64,000 bases of DNA, taken from positions 86,811 through 150,810 of IMG/VR virus record IMGVR_UViG_3300022933_000279. One strand, 5' to 3'. The notes below the pieces were generated by a model. That model searched no databases, was not told the DNA's origin, and saw only the letters and a program-made list of their open reading frames with translations. A program made the position numbers and the translations under genes. How positions within the stretch are numbered: the stretch's first letter is position 1; every line of letters starts with the position of its first letter. Below are positions 22,101 through 29,566 of this stretch, piece after piece. The DNA is from a virus.

Positions 22101-22286
22101 TTAAATGAAGATGATTATAAAGAATTTTTATTTAAATCACCAAATGATACAATTGATTATACTGATGATTCAGGAACCAATTATAAGAAGTTTAAAACAT
22201 TTTCAATTAAGTTATGTATAACTTCTACTAGTACTTTAAAAGTTCCTAAAGTGAAAGATTTAAGAGCAATAGCATTAGATGAATAA
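16149..22286 (+). CDS. DUF4815-type large virion protein, 2045 aa
   Basis: Giant structural protein that begins with the DUF4815 signature: NIAPYYDDFDKDKNFHRILF followed by RPGFAVQARELTQMQTILQE and QVTRFGDHILKEGSKVFGG. The start codon is GTG at 16149 after an AAGGT ribosome site. Proteins of this family occur in the wedge/fibre region of marine T4-like phages, where they probably connect the baseplate to fibres. A TSGA-type unit (TGGSSGAKGLVI) lies near residue 100, a long mixed beta region follows, and near 1840-1900 there is a GxGY unit (GGSGYTETPTITIS). The C-terminus (LKVPKVKDLRAIALDE) overlaps the next gene by eight bases. Family assignment is firm; the exact mechanical role is inferred. 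Confidence 0.75.
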   Translation: MSGVKTNFNIAPYYDDFDKDKNFHRILFRPGFAVQARELTQMQTILQEQVTRFGDHILKEGSKVFGGDVTLNTQVNSLKLESAFDSATVTVSSFEGKTITGGSSGAKGLVIRAEALTVSDQPTLIFSKLGGGNFLDGETISTLETTPYQANTVSLSGASGVQYAQNTASVASITEGCFYISGFFVLNPAQTIALDKYSGLPTKRIGLTVTESIVQTDDDSSILDNAQGTANYAAPGADRFKMALTLTSLDIATTTTATDGTVTTTSSTFTEYAGEKFIELVRMESGVKVSETKFPIYGELEKTLARRTFDESGSYTVRPFGIQLRNHKDGNTALISAGLEAGKAYVKGYEYENIATQYIDVERGRDTANVSDYIVASDYGNSLYLKNVLGTFDISKHELVDLHCCPSASVNAMSNDTNALTKYNQTKMGTARIRSFDWEQADLTASNTTHFHSVYSSRIYDIRLDKTIAGEVTGEGDDLTTLGVPAGITSYANGAYKGAVVTVNTTNGSTVSSDTVSIAEYIAIGSQHTIKANTALSQKVLSNSTFTISFKFQDLGCLIVKHAAVDQLTAANTTYVVKTTSADIDKLSKFNNDPEGIAQLSGVSKNTLLYQLPFSPLATIPDGVTYTYKTFQSISVPMAGVTTVSTASGAFIGTGAQSASTAKELFSVAVKTIDNAASPPVDNVTGEALTEGQLLNFDASTGRTATIDSPTQTTLNLNTKSGAYQVEVLSTIRTANATPRSKTLTVGNTTVIASNTTISKGQVHIAEPNKKSGKKDNLMISDVVNIAYIIDSGDPAQPVGQPMITALKDAASTTAVDATSRYDLDNGQRDNYYDWASITLKPGQPAPAGQLLIICDHFSNPALTPPIQDALAGYFSITSYADVSSNTGYHYDLQGVKRKGFNFSAVPKYTSPTTGEEIELRDCIDFRPTRYSANNDKGSNTTNDMTSNNAAIPSSQLGSAGGTPDPEYTFQFNIQYYLGRKDKLTLSKDRKFNVIKGVPALEPVAPPDDDDSMTLYTLTIPPYTFNTQDIKTKYIDNRRYTMRDIGKLEKRIENLEYYTALSMLEKEAAASSISGGSTQDSLFNPAGDRFKNGILVDGFKGHGIGDVINNDYRCSIDIEKNELRPPFKTDNYTFQMTDIGGSSNNVQWHYPAQELITLPYTTANLVNQPLASTYKGVNPFGLAQFTGGIKTYPDSDTWYDTEFRPEVLVNIEGVNDNWQFGNYRAGHGSQWDNWTKNWHGEQINPEPEISVKDAGATSIGIRKANLINKGQTRKGITSKNIPDSIKRSLGNKVADISMTFWMKAHLLGSQYTPDDNRIYFVARGLKPTTNVYVFFDGDNVSANVYPMPFLTINGVDTDKHLMLGETISEGSNVAQIILPQLTTSGGTATAYIKVVKALDLNGDNADLDQAFSPGSTTILTSNSGVSGVISNRTVPTRGQADYMSTNQAGEFAGILSIPAGAHKSGERLLRVTDQEINSVPDSTMAAECTYTVRGLVDGREPTSISTRPSVSRREDVTNENVITSPTSRIEGSSQWMDPMAQTFIVNKSNYPEGAFIKSVDLWFRQKATANSSTPQLPITVQIRPLINGYPSSGTIIPHSEAVKRPEEINTIVTAPDASNTSHYTTFEFPAPVYLTGDEYALVVLSNSSEYQLWTAIQGLSPLTDTSISPNIRIPKQPNIETMYLPTNAGMPQMSPGESLMMRVNRCHFTTQNQGNIILMSNTHSQNMATSNVYIDAYKFNTSVMNFDSTTINMAFKTTNTSGGYSSTNYVTAEKDKNVNLEERMMMQSNTANSFSTHITMRSTSKFVSPLIDTSRFSLTTVENDVDNAALANSNIYIINAGAAYTSTAVATVSGGNGTGAEIALTLSAGGISGATVTNGGSGYTETPTITISDTGHTGTNFANVVVSSELDAQGGPINAKYITRKVNLEDGFEAEDIKVIVQAYKPESAKIYAYAKVLSPDDSSAFDDRDYILLSQETAASVHSLNEDDYKEFLFKSPNDTIDYTDDSGTNYKKFKTFSIKLCITSTSTLKVPKVKDLRAIALDE

Positions 22287-22512
22287 GATACAAACCGAAG
22301 ACCCTCGTTTTGTTAGGGACATACACTCAAAGGCACTTTTAGCCACAGATAAAACTGCCCTAAATAGACACAGATCACAACGGCTAGCTGTTGAGGCCGC
22401 TCGTAAAGAAAGAGCTGAGCATCGAGCAGAGCTTGATAGATTAAGTAATACTGTGGATAAGATAGAAAAATTATTAATGAATGTTTTAGAAAAGGATAAA
22501 GATGGCAGCTAA
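22279..22512 (+). CDS. Small coiled-coil protein, 77 aa
   Basis: Short charged protein overlapping both neighbours (eight bases upstream, eleven downstream), a strong sign of a real, translationally coupled gene. It begins MNKIQTEDPRFVRDIHSKAL, and residues 35-72 (AVEAARKERAEHRAELDRLS, then NTVDKIEKLLMNVLEK) form a heptad-patterned coiled coil. Small genes like this sit between the DUF4815 protein and fibre genes in related phages. A fibre-assembly or linker function is possible but unproven. Confidence 0.7.
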   Translation: MNKIQTEDPRFVRDIHSKALLATDKTALNRHRSQRLAVEAARKERAEHRAELDRLSNTVDKIEKLLMNVLEKDKDGS

Positions 22513-24037
22513 TGTAGCGTTATCAGATACGTTTGATTTATGGAGAACACGTACAAATCAACTATTGATGTACACTCAAACACAGGGTGGAAAAGACGTA
22601 TTACACATTTCTAATACTACCAATTCAACATCTAATACAACAGGTGCAATTACTTCAAATGGTGGTATAGGAATTAAGTCGTCAGCAGTCATCGGTGGTG
22701 ATTTACTCACACATTCAGGCTTAACTGTAACAAAAGTTTCAAGTTTACAAGGTAATACCGATATTGGTGACACGAACGCAGATACTTTAACAATTACTGC
22801 GAGAATTGATTCTGATACGATACCTTATACCGATGCCGATAAGAATTTCGGTAATAGTACATGGAGATGGGGAACAGTACACGTTAGTGGTATTGTAGGT
22901 TCAAACTCGTCTGCCTCTATATTAATTCCAACAGGCACTTCCGCTGAAAGAGCAGGTACTACAGGTGCAATTAGATGGAATACAACACTAGAAAGATTCG
23001 AAGGTAATACAGGAACATTATTTTATCCATTCGGAGGAAATCCTGAAGATCAAGATGGTGATACACAAATTACTACAGACAACGCAAGTGACGAAGATAT
23101 AATTAGATTCTTTACTGGTAATTCTTCAACGCAATCAACCGAACGAATGAATCTAGGTACATCAGGTAACCTAGCAATCGGAACTGGCTCAACTCTTGGT
23201 GATGCGATGTTACACGTTGAGGGTACAGCTAACGTCACCGGCACCGTAAACTTCACAAATAGGACTAATTTAAAGGGTAATACGCACGTTACAGGAGGAG
23301 CCTGGGCAAACGTTTCTGTATCTGATTATGTTAACTTTGCAACAGAATCTATGACGTTAGATTCTAATACAGTAATTGTAACCGGTAATTTAGTTGTTCA
23401 AGGAACCAGAACATATAACGATACTACTATTATGGTTTCCGAAGATAAAACAATGGTCTTTGGATTAGCAAGTAATATCTATAGTCAATCAGATGCTAGT
23501 TCTGGAACAGTTACCTCCCAGAGAAATAATTCAACTGAGACACACGGATTATCGGTCACTGATAAAGTCTTTATTACTGATGCTGGAACTTCTGGTTTAA
23601 CAGCAGAAGCAATATATACAGTTGCTACAGTACCGACAACCACTACATTTACGTTAACAGGTTATTCAGGGTCCGGATCGTTTGATTTCGCGAAATGTCA
23701 TACAGATGCTTCAGCAACCGGCGGTGGTATGATAATACCTGGTGCCACTGTACACAGTGTATTATATAATAGTACAGTTGGAGGATGGGTTGTTTCTGAT
23801 GGATTAAAGAGTAACGGCGCTGCCCATTTTACAAGTACAATAAATATGGATGGTGATTTAGATATCGATGCCGCAGTTGTCCATGATGGGGCTTTCACCC
23901 ATGATGGGGCATTCAAAACAACAGCAGGTGGAACCGCTGCCGCTAATTATATTTTAAAAAGTGGAGGCGCAACCGGAGAAAGTTCATGGGTAGCTTTTGG
24001 GATATATGATTCATCCGGAACGAGACTTGGACCATAA
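22502..24037 (+). CDS. Tail-fibre-like structural protein, 511 aa
   Basis: Fibre-type protein rich in Thr, Ser, Asn and Gly. The N-terminus (ALSDTFDLWRTRTNQLLMYT) is the attachment-type start common to marine myovirus fibres. It has the repeating unit NTTNSTSNTTGAITSNGGIG followed by IKSSAVIGGDLLTHSGL, which also occurs in the gene at 62404. A second shared unit is GNLVVQGTRTYNDTTIMVSE. RAGTTGAIRWNT is a motif typical of beta-structured phage fibre segments. The C-terminus is GESSWVAFGIYDSS. It overlaps the coiled-coil gene by eleven bases. It is likely a trimeric fibre with a beta-helical shaft; receptor specificity cannot be read. Confidence 0.7.
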   Translation: MAANVALSDTFDLWRTRTNQLLMYTQTQGGKDVLHISNTTNSTSNTTGAITSNGGIGIKSSAVIGGDLLTHSGLTVTKVSSLQGNTDIGDTNADTLTITARIDSDTIPYTDADKNFGNSTWRWGTVHVSGIVGSNSSASILIPTGTSAERAGTTGAIRWNTTLERFEGNTGTLFYPFGGNPEDQDGDTQITTDNASDEDIIRFFTGNSSTQSTERMNLGTSGNLAIGTGSTLGDAMLHVEGTANVTGTVNFTNRTNLKGNTHVTGGAWANVSVSDYVNFATESMTLDSNTVIVTGNLVVQGTRTYNDTTIMVSEDKTMVFGLASNIYSQSDASSGTVTSQRNNSTETHGLSVTDKVFITDAGTSGLTAEAIYTVATVPTTTTFTLTGYSGSGSFDFAKCHTDASATGGGMIIPGATVHSVLYNSTVGGWVVSDGLKSNGAAHFTSTINMDGDLDIDAAVVHDGAFTHDGAFKTTAGGTAAANYILKSGGATGESSWVAFGIYDSSGTRLGP

Positions 24038-24057
24038 TATAAAGACGATGAAAACAA

Positions 24058-25527
24058 ATGGCATCACCGTTAAAGGTTATAAATTCTGGATCGGATCTTC
24101 AACAAATGACCGATGCAGAAATAGACAATATGATAGTTCCTCTTGTTTTGCAGGAGTTCGCCTCTAATCAAACATACAATGTTCGAGGTAACGTAACTGC
24201 ATATGCAAACAACTCTGGGAACGCCGGCGGATTTGATAATAGACTCCGAAATGATGATGTAGGAGATCATCCTATTTCAGCTGGCAATTTCACTACAACT
24301 TCCTGGTCTATTCAACAAGAGCAGTCCAACGCTGCTGGAACTACAAATGTAATTTATCCCACTAAGTGGGTTACATCTGGTGGTAAGTTGCAGCGAATGA
24401 CTACTGCTGAATTACAAACTACTATTTTAGCTAGAGTTGCTAATCATTGGAAAACAACTACCTATCCCGTTGGTGGTTATTATTTTGGTACTGCTGCACC
24501 CGATGCAGATACATGGATTTATTGTGGTGATGTTCTAACAGAAACTTATAGACAAACCGGTACAGATAGTTCAACTGATTTTAAGTTATGGAGAAAAACA
24601 GGGCCAACCTCCACTTCTGGTTCAAGACCTGTTTATAATAGAACAGGTAATGATGGCGTCCAGGAATTGTCCGATAATGATATGAAATCGTTAGCGGCAG
24701 AATGGAGAAACTATCTATTTAATGTTGAATCTATTGGTCATTATGAAATGGTTTCCGGTTCATCAGCACCAGGAACAGGTACTTGGACACAAGTAGGAAG
24801 TTATGTAGATTATTTAACGGATACAGGTAATGTAATATATTCTCAAGGATACGAAGGAATATATTCAGCTGGTTATGAAGGAATATATTCTAATCAATAT
24901 GAGGGATTGTATTCCGGACAATTTACAGGAATGTATTCAGGACAATTTACTGGTATATATTCAGGGCAGTTTGCAGGTATATATTCGCGAGGTTATGAAG
25001 GATTCTATTCACAAGGATATTCCGGTGGTTATGGAGGTGGTTACCAGGGACCATATGTAGGTTCTTATCGATCAGGATTTATGGGTGATTATCGTGGTGA
25101 CTATGAAGGAAGTTATATAATGACCTATGGATCAGGTAGTGAAGAAGGATTAAACCCTAGAGCTTCATCTGAAGGTCCTGCATATACTGGCACATATTCA
25201 GGTACATTTTCAGGAATTTATTCCGGTACATTTTCAGGAATTTATTCTGGGGTATATTCAGGAATTTATTCAGGACAATATTCAAATCAATATGCCGGCT
25301 TTTTTTCAAATCAATATGAAGGCATTTATTCACAAGGTTACCAAGGAATATATTCTGGAGGATTTGAAGGCATTTATTCATCAGGTTTTGAAGGTTTTTA
25401 TAGTATGTTTTATGTTGGAATTTATAGTAATCAATATACTGGAATTTATAGTAATCAATATACAGGTTTAACAGTGCTATCATCATTAGGTTCTGCAACG
25501 TACACATTTTGGAAGAGGGTTGCGTAA
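24058..25527 (+). CDS. Repeat-rich fibre/adhesin protein A, 489 aa
   Basis: Probable receptor-contact fibre. The N-terminal 260 residues hold three diverged copies of one unit: each starts like LQQMTDAEIDNMIVP and ends with a G-x-Y...GTW...G-x-V block (MTDAEIDN, MTTAELQT, LSDNDMKS). From residue 260 to about 470 runs an octapeptide repeat, consensus I-Y-S-x-x-[YF]-x-G, more than twenty copies (YSGQFTGIYSGQF is an example). It is interrupted near residues 355-380 by a linker NPRASSEGPAYTGTYSGT that the next gene also has. The C-terminus is ATYTFWKRVA. It is paralogous to the next gene. The repeats have no proline, so they are not collagen-like. No enzymatic domain is visible. Confidence 0.65.
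   Translation: MASPLKVINSGSDLQQMTDAEIDNMIVPLVLQEFASNQTYNVRGNVTAYANNSGNAGGFDNRLRNDDVGDHPISAGNFTTTSWSIQQEQSNAAGTTNVIYPTKWVTSGGKLQRMTTAELQTTILARVANHWKTTTYPVGGYYFGTAAPDADTWIYCGDVLTETYRQTGTDSSTDFKLWRKTGPTSTSGSRPVYNRTGNDGVQELSDNDMKSLAAEWRNYLFNVESIGHYEMVSGSSAPGTGTWTQVGSYVDYLTDTGNVIYSQGYEGIYSAGYEGIYSNQYEGLYSGQFTGMYSGQFTGIYSGQFAGIYSRGYEGFYSQGYSGGYGGGYQGPYVGSYRSGFMGDYRGDYEGSYIMTYGSGSEEGLNPRASSEGPAYTGTYSGTFSGIYSGTFSGIYSGVYSGIYSGQYSNQYAGFFSNQYEGIYSQGYQGIYSGGFEGIYSSGFEGFYSMFYVGIYSNQYTGIYSNQYTGLTVLSSLGSATYTFWKRVA
24835..25466 (+). repeat. Octapeptide-coding repeats in fibre A
   Basis: Degenerate 24-base units coding for I-Y-S-x-x-[YF]-x-G, in frame with the fibre gene, in two blocks either side of a non-repetitive linker at about 25120-25190. 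Codon use drifts between copies, so the repeat is conserved at protein rather than DNA level. Confidence 0.85.
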
Positions 25528-27362
25528 TGGCTACTGACGGAAGGGTAATGAGAATCTATCCACTGGGTAGTAACACAGAATTAGCCGCAACAGAAAGTGG
25601 AAAATTATATATAGGGTCAGTAACTGAAACCGGTTCCGGAGCTTCTGCTAATATTGGTAAAATTACAACTATTACATCTACACCGGGAGCTGGAGTATAT
25701 GATAATGTATTTTCAGCCGGCGATTATCTTGTTATTAGACATCAACAATATGGAATGTTAGGTGTTGGTCAATGGATTAAAGTTCAATCTGTTTCAAGTA
25801 CGGGAGCCAGTACAGAATTAACTTTAGAAGATGGTACTGCAGAATTTTACAAATATTTAAATTCATCCGGAGCAAGTTATACAGGACAAACTAGCGTAGG
25901 TATTACATTTGAAAAGGTAATGGGTTGGGGTATTAGACAAATGACCAACGACCAAATTGATGATTCCATAGTTCCAGAAGTTTTTAATAGATGGGGATCC
26001 TATACAAAAGGAACTGCAACACATGATGATTGGAAAAGTCATATAAGACCTTTAGCTGGTACTTCTAATACATCTGGTTATGATTTATGTGGAACTGTTG
26101 GTGAAAGATATAGAAGCCCAGATGTTGTAGGCGATCATCCAGTAGCAAATAATGTAACTATAACTAATTATTCATTAGAACAATGTGTTGGAACAAAGCC
26201 TTTTAACGGCGCATCAAATGCAACACATGTTGATGATTTAGATAGCACTGTAGAATTTTTAGGTGCTAATACAGGTGGATCTCACGGCGATAAAGTATAC
26301 GAAATGTCAGACGCAGACATTGCGGCCGGCCCTGTTATTGCTAGGTGTAATGCATATTTTACTTCAGCATCAAATACTGTTGGTTCTTATCATATTGGAA
26401 CTGCTGTGGGAGATTCAGATACTGGTTCTTGGCATGATGAAACATGGTATACAGATACAGTAATAACATCGTCAGGTTCAGCAAACGTTGCATATCATCT
26501 TTATAGAAAAGAATCAGGAGCGGTTAGAGGATGGTCAACTTCAAGATCTTTATCAAATGCTAATACAGAAGCAAGAGCCTCAAATTCTGTTACACATTGG
26601 ACTGGTGCTAATGCTGACTATATTGCTGTAGGAAATTATCCACGTGCAGCAACGGATGAGGTAATATACTTACCAATTTATAATCAAGGTAATAATCAAG
26701 CTAAAGAATCAAATACTGTTCAAGCCTATGGACATTCTGCAACTTTACAAAATACTGCAGATGATGCTGGTATACATTTGCATTGGATTAAACATTTATT
26801 GATATCAAATGCTGGTGAATATAGTTTAGTAACAGGTAATACAGCTCCTGGAATTGGTACATGGTCATTTTGTGGTAATGTATATGATAAAGTTACAACA
26901 GTTGGGGATGTAATATATTCTCAAGGATATGAAGGAATTTATTCTGCAGCATATGAAGGCATTTATTCATTAGGATATGAAGGCATTTATTCATCCGGAT
27001 TTCAAGGTGGATATGCTGGTGGATATGCTGGTGGATATGCTGGTGGATATGCTGGTGGTTACGCCGGTGGATACACTCAAACTTATGGATCTATGGCTGA
27101 GTCTCCAAACCCACGGACTTCCTCAGAAGGTCCTACATACTCTGGAACTTATTCAGGCACTTATTCTGGAACGTATTCAGGCACTTATTCTGGAACGTAT
27201 TCAGGCATATTTTCGGCTGGCTTTATTGGAATTTATAGTAATCAATATGGTGGAATATATTCTGGACAATATGCTGGATTCTATAGTAATCAATATACTG
27301 GAGTAACGGTATTTTCTACTTTAGAAACACAAAATTATAGTCTTTGGAAAAGACACGCCTAA
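25527..27362 (+). CDS. Repeat-rich fibre/adhesin protein B, 611 aa
   Basis: Paralogue of the preceding gene. The ATG at 25527 overlaps its stop by one base (TAATG) and is preferred over a TTG 18 bases upstream. The N-terminal 130 residues (MATDGRVMRIYPLGSNTELA) form an extra head. Three copies of the MTNDQIDDSIVP-type unit follow (near residues 140, 255 and 415). The C-terminal repeats comprise IYS-x-x-Y-E-G units, then five GGYA units, then the linker NPRTSSEGPTYSGTYSGT, then GTYS and IYS units, ending NYSLWKRHA. A paired or alternative receptor-binding role with fibre A is an inference from the shared architecture and adjacency. Confidence 0.65.
   Translation: MATDGRVMRIYPLGSNTELAATESGKLYIGSVTETGSGASANIGKITTITSTPGAGVYDNVFSAGDYLVIRHQQYGMLGVGQWIKVQSVSSTGASTELTLEDGTAEFYKYLNSSGASYTGQTSVGITFEKVMGWGIRQMTNDQIDDSIVPEVFNRWGSYTKGTATHDDWKSHIRPLAGTSNTSGYDLCGTVGERYRSPDVVGDHPVANNVTITNYSLEQCVGTKPFNGASNATHVDDLDSTVEFLGANTGGSHGDKVYEMSDADIAAGPVIARCNAYFTSASNTVGSYHIGTAVGDSDTGSWHDETWYTDTVITSSGSANVAYHLYRKESGAVRGWSTSRSLSNANTEARASNSVTHWTGANADYIAVGNYPRAATDEVIYLPIYNQGNNQAKESNTVQAYGHSATLQNTADDAGIHLHWIKHLLISNAGEYSLVTGNTAPGIGTWSFCGNVYDKVTTVGDVIYSQGYEGIYSAAYEGIYSLGYEGIYSSGFQGGYAGGYAGGYAGGYAGGYAGGYTQTYGSMAESPNPRTSSEGPTYSGTYSGTYSGTYSGTYSGTYSGIFSAGFIGIYSNQYGGIYSGQYAGFYSNQYTGVTVFSTLETQNYSLWKRHA
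27006..27070 (+). repeat. 12-bp tandem repeat GGTGGATATGCT
   Basis: Four exact copies of GGTGGATATGCT (27006-27053) followed by a diverged fifth (27054-27065) and a partial sixth. It codes G-G-Y-A in the fibre B tip region. Exact identity at the DNA level suggests recent slippage. Confidence 0.95.
27141..27206 (+). repeat. 24-bp tandem repeat in fibre B
   Basis: Nearly identical 24-base units (starting TCTGGAACGTATTCAGGCAC) at 27141, 27165 and, partly, 27189. They differ by only a few bases. They code S-G-T-Y-S-G-T-Y in frame. Confidence 0.9.
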
Positions 27363-27394
27363 ATATAACTAATAACATATTATGAAGAGGAATT

Positions 27395-27976
27395 ATGGCA
27401 GAAACTGCAGAAGTCGCTGAATCCACCGAGTGGAGTCACGATACAATGATTGAAGGACTATGGCGCTCTGGTGATAAACAAGAAGTTTCCATTTTATATG
27501 AACGAGAAGATAAATCTCGATATTCCGGACAAGCAGAAGAAGGAACAAAAGAATGGAAAGATTTCTTTTTTAAATTCACTACCGAACAAGTAGACTCTTT
27601 TACAGATGCACATCGTGCTCAAAGAGAAGCCCACGGGCCAAGGCCTGATCATCAAAAACAAATTCAAAAAAGAGAAGACAAACAAGCAGTTGAAAGGAAA
27701 AAAGCAGCTGATGAATTAGAATCTCTTTTTCGTGCAAAATTAGAAGCTTTTGAAATACCAGAAGTTAGAGACAGTGAAAATCGAGATTTAAGATCTCGTA
27801 TTAGAAAATCTAAATCATTAACAGAAATTTCTGCGTTAGTTGCTTCACTCATTACTCTATCTATTATCAGGGTAACCTTAAAAGCAGAAGACCTTTTAGA
27901 TGAAACACCAGAAGTAAAAGAAACTTCTGGAACAATTGAAGAAGTTGCTAATGAGGTTCCTAAGGATGAGAACTGA
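27395..27976 (+). CDS. Hypothetical protein, 193 aa, charged and helical
   Basis: Not recognised. It is rich in Glu, Lys and Arg, with a central predicted long helix (residues about 85-125, QKREDKQAVERKKAADELES) and one moderately hydrophobic stretch (ISALVASLITLSIIRVTL, about 147-164) that could be a membrane or core helix. The N-terminus (STEWSHDTMIEGLWRSGD) looks globular. A good AGAGG ribosome site precedes the ATG. It sits between the repeat fibres and the glycosyltransferase, whose start overlaps its end by eleven bases, so the two are probably co-translated. A fibre chaperone or fibre-associated role is possible from position only. Confidence 0.6.
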   Translation: MAETAEVAESTEWSHDTMIEGLWRSGDKQEVSILYEREDKSRYSGQAEEGTKEWKDFFFKFTTEQVDSFTDAHRAQREAHGPRPDHQKQIQKREDKQAVERKKAADELESLFRAKLEAFEIPEVRDSENRDLRSRIRKSKSLTEISALVASLITLSIIRVTLKAEDLLDETPEVKETSGTIEEVANEVPKDEN

Positions 27977-28769
27977 TGAAGGTTTTTTATTAGTAGCTAC
28001 TAACCATAAACCGTATCACACTGCTGCACAACAGTTAGCTGATAGTTTAAAAGAATTTGCACCTGAACATCCGGTAATACTTTTCACAGAAGATAAATGG
28101 GTAGATTGTCCTGGAAATCATATTTTTGATGAAGTCCATGGAGGTATGCCTAGTTCTAATCGCGCTAAATTACTAGCATTAAAAGATACTCCTTTCGATA
28201 TTACATGTTATTTAGATTCTGATATGGTATGTGTTCATCCGGATGCACCTTTAATTTTTAAAGGTTTAAAAGATGGATATGATATGGCGTGGACTAAAAT
28301 TAGAACATATGCCGCAGCTATGGTTTGGTGGGATAAAAAACAATTAAAAGTCCCACATGGTGGAATGTGCTTATATAGAAAATCAGATAAAATGATTTCT
28401 TTTATGGAACAATGGTGGGAAAATTGGTGTTGGAAAAAGAATCAAGTAGCAGAATGGGACGAAAGATGGAATGGCAAATATCCTTATTGGGAAACCAGAG
28501 GATGGGATCAGTTTCCTTTACATTTAATGATGGGCGCTATTAGACAAGATGATCCATGGTATAGACCTGATATAAAATGGCATTGGGTTTATGGCGGCGA
28601 TCCACCCTGTACACCTGAAACAGATGATTGGAATGATGGAAGTGATTCAAGGTGGAATTGGATTATTGGATACCATCATGATAGGGAAAATATGAAACCA
28701 GAAGATATAGTATTTCGCGATTATTCGTGTTTATTATTTAAAAGTCAATATCAAAATGGAAGAGTATGA
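27966..28769 (+). CDS. GT-A type glycosyltransferase-like protein
   Basis: Likely transfers a sugar from a nucleotide-sugar donor. The N-terminus FLLVATNHKPYHTAAQQLAD starts a Rossmann-like fold, SSNRAKLLAL follows, and residues 81-87 give CYLDSDM, the metal-binding D-x-D motif (D84, D86) of GT-A enzymes. Later blocks VPHGGMCLYRKSD and WETRGWDQFPLHLM fit the acceptor half. It is rich in Trp. ATG at 27966 is preferred to the TTG 30 bases earlier. It lies directly after the fibre genes and before two oxygenase-type genes, which suggests modification of virion proteins; modification of host surface glycans is the alternative. Confidence 0.7.
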   Translation: MRTDEGFLLVATNHKPYHTAAQQLADSLKEFAPEHPVILFTEDKWVDCPGNHIFDEVHGGMPSSNRAKLLALKDTPFDITCYLDSDMVCVHPDAPLIFKGLKDGYDMAWTKIRTYAAAMVWWDKKQLKVPHGGMCLYRKSDKMISFMEQWWENWCWKKNQVAEWDERWNGKYPYWETRGWDQFPLHLMMGAIRQDDPWYRPDIKWHWVYGGDPPCTPETDDWNDGSDSRWNWIIGYHHDRENMKPEDIVFRDYSCLLFKSQYQNGRV

Positions 28770-29566
28770 AACATACAGAACATATTACTAATTTTTGTAA
28801 TGATCCAGATATTTTAAATATTTTAGAAGAACTTGGTGAATATTTAGACGGTTTAGATTTAGATGCAATGAAACTTCGACCAGGGCGTCAAAATAAACCT
28901 GAAATGAATGCTGTCATTTCAGATAATTATTTAAGTACATTTAGAAAAACAGTTAGGCCAGGACCTCCTTGGCATCAAAAAATAGTAGATCTTCTATTAG
29001 ATTTAAAACAAAGAAAACGTAATACAAAAGTAGCAGACCTGGCAACTGCTTTAGGAAAAAGAATAGGAGCAAGAAAACAGGCTCTCAGTGCAATATATCC
29101 TCCAGGTGGCTATGTTGGGTGGCATACTAATGCAGATGTTCCGGGTAGAAATTTATTATTTACTTGGTCTCAAAAAGGTGAAGGTGTTTTAAGATATAAG
29201 AATCATACAAAAGGATTCTCTTTTGATATACCTGATCACAAAGGTTGGAATATAAAATCATTTGATTGGTTTAGTCATGGTCAATCTGAAAAGGAAGGAT
29301 ATACATGGCATGCTGCAGGATCAAATTGTTTAAGAGCAACCCTTGCTTTTGTTATTCATAATAATCCAATGTCCAACGAAATGTTAGAGGATGACTTCAA
29401 TTTAACATCTTGGAGTCCGGGTTGCTTTATAAGTGATACTGATTTAAAATATGAATCTAAGTGGTGGGAGAATACTAAAGATAGTATTATCAATTATGAA
29501 TTAAGTGATGAATTAATAAGTGAACTTGAAACAAGCCCTTCAGGTGTAAAATATGGTCCTCGATAA
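28766..29566 (+). CDS. 2-oxoglutarate/Fe(II) oxygenase-like protein, atypical site
   Basis: Shows a double-stranded beta-helix oxygenase pattern: AIYPPGGYVGWHTNADVPGR (H120) followed by NLLFTWS, then after about 45 residues YTWHAAGSNCLRATLAFVIH with H182 and R190. The classic H-x-D is not clean: after H120 comes T-N-A-D, so the acidic ligand would be D124 or an Asn at 122. The enzyme may therefore be altered or non-catalytic. The start overlaps the glycosyltransferase stop (ATGA type) and its end overlaps the PKHD gene by 14 bases, forming a three-gene cassette. Substrate unknown. Confidence 0.55.
   Translation: MKHTEHITNFCNDPDILNILEELGEYLDGLDLDAMKLRPGRQNKPEMNAVISDNYLSTFRKTVRPGPPWHQKIVDLLLDLKQRKRNTKVADLATALGKRIGARKQALSAIYPPGGYVGWHTNADVPGRNLLFTWSQKGEGVLRYKNHTKGFSFDIPDHKGWNIKSFDWFSHGQSEKEGYTWHAAGSNCLRATLAFVIHNNPMSNEMLEDDFNLTSWSPGCFISDTDLKYESKWWENTKDSIINYELSDELISELETSPSGVKYGPR

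Noticed and set aside
24835-27210. Possible CRISPR-like array from regular repeats
   Set aside because: Repeats are in frame, code Tyr/Ser/Gly units and have no unique spacers.
27936-27966. TTG start for the glycosyltransferase
   Set aside because: The extra ten residues look like a shadow of the upstream gene; the ATG at 27966 begins the conserved fold.
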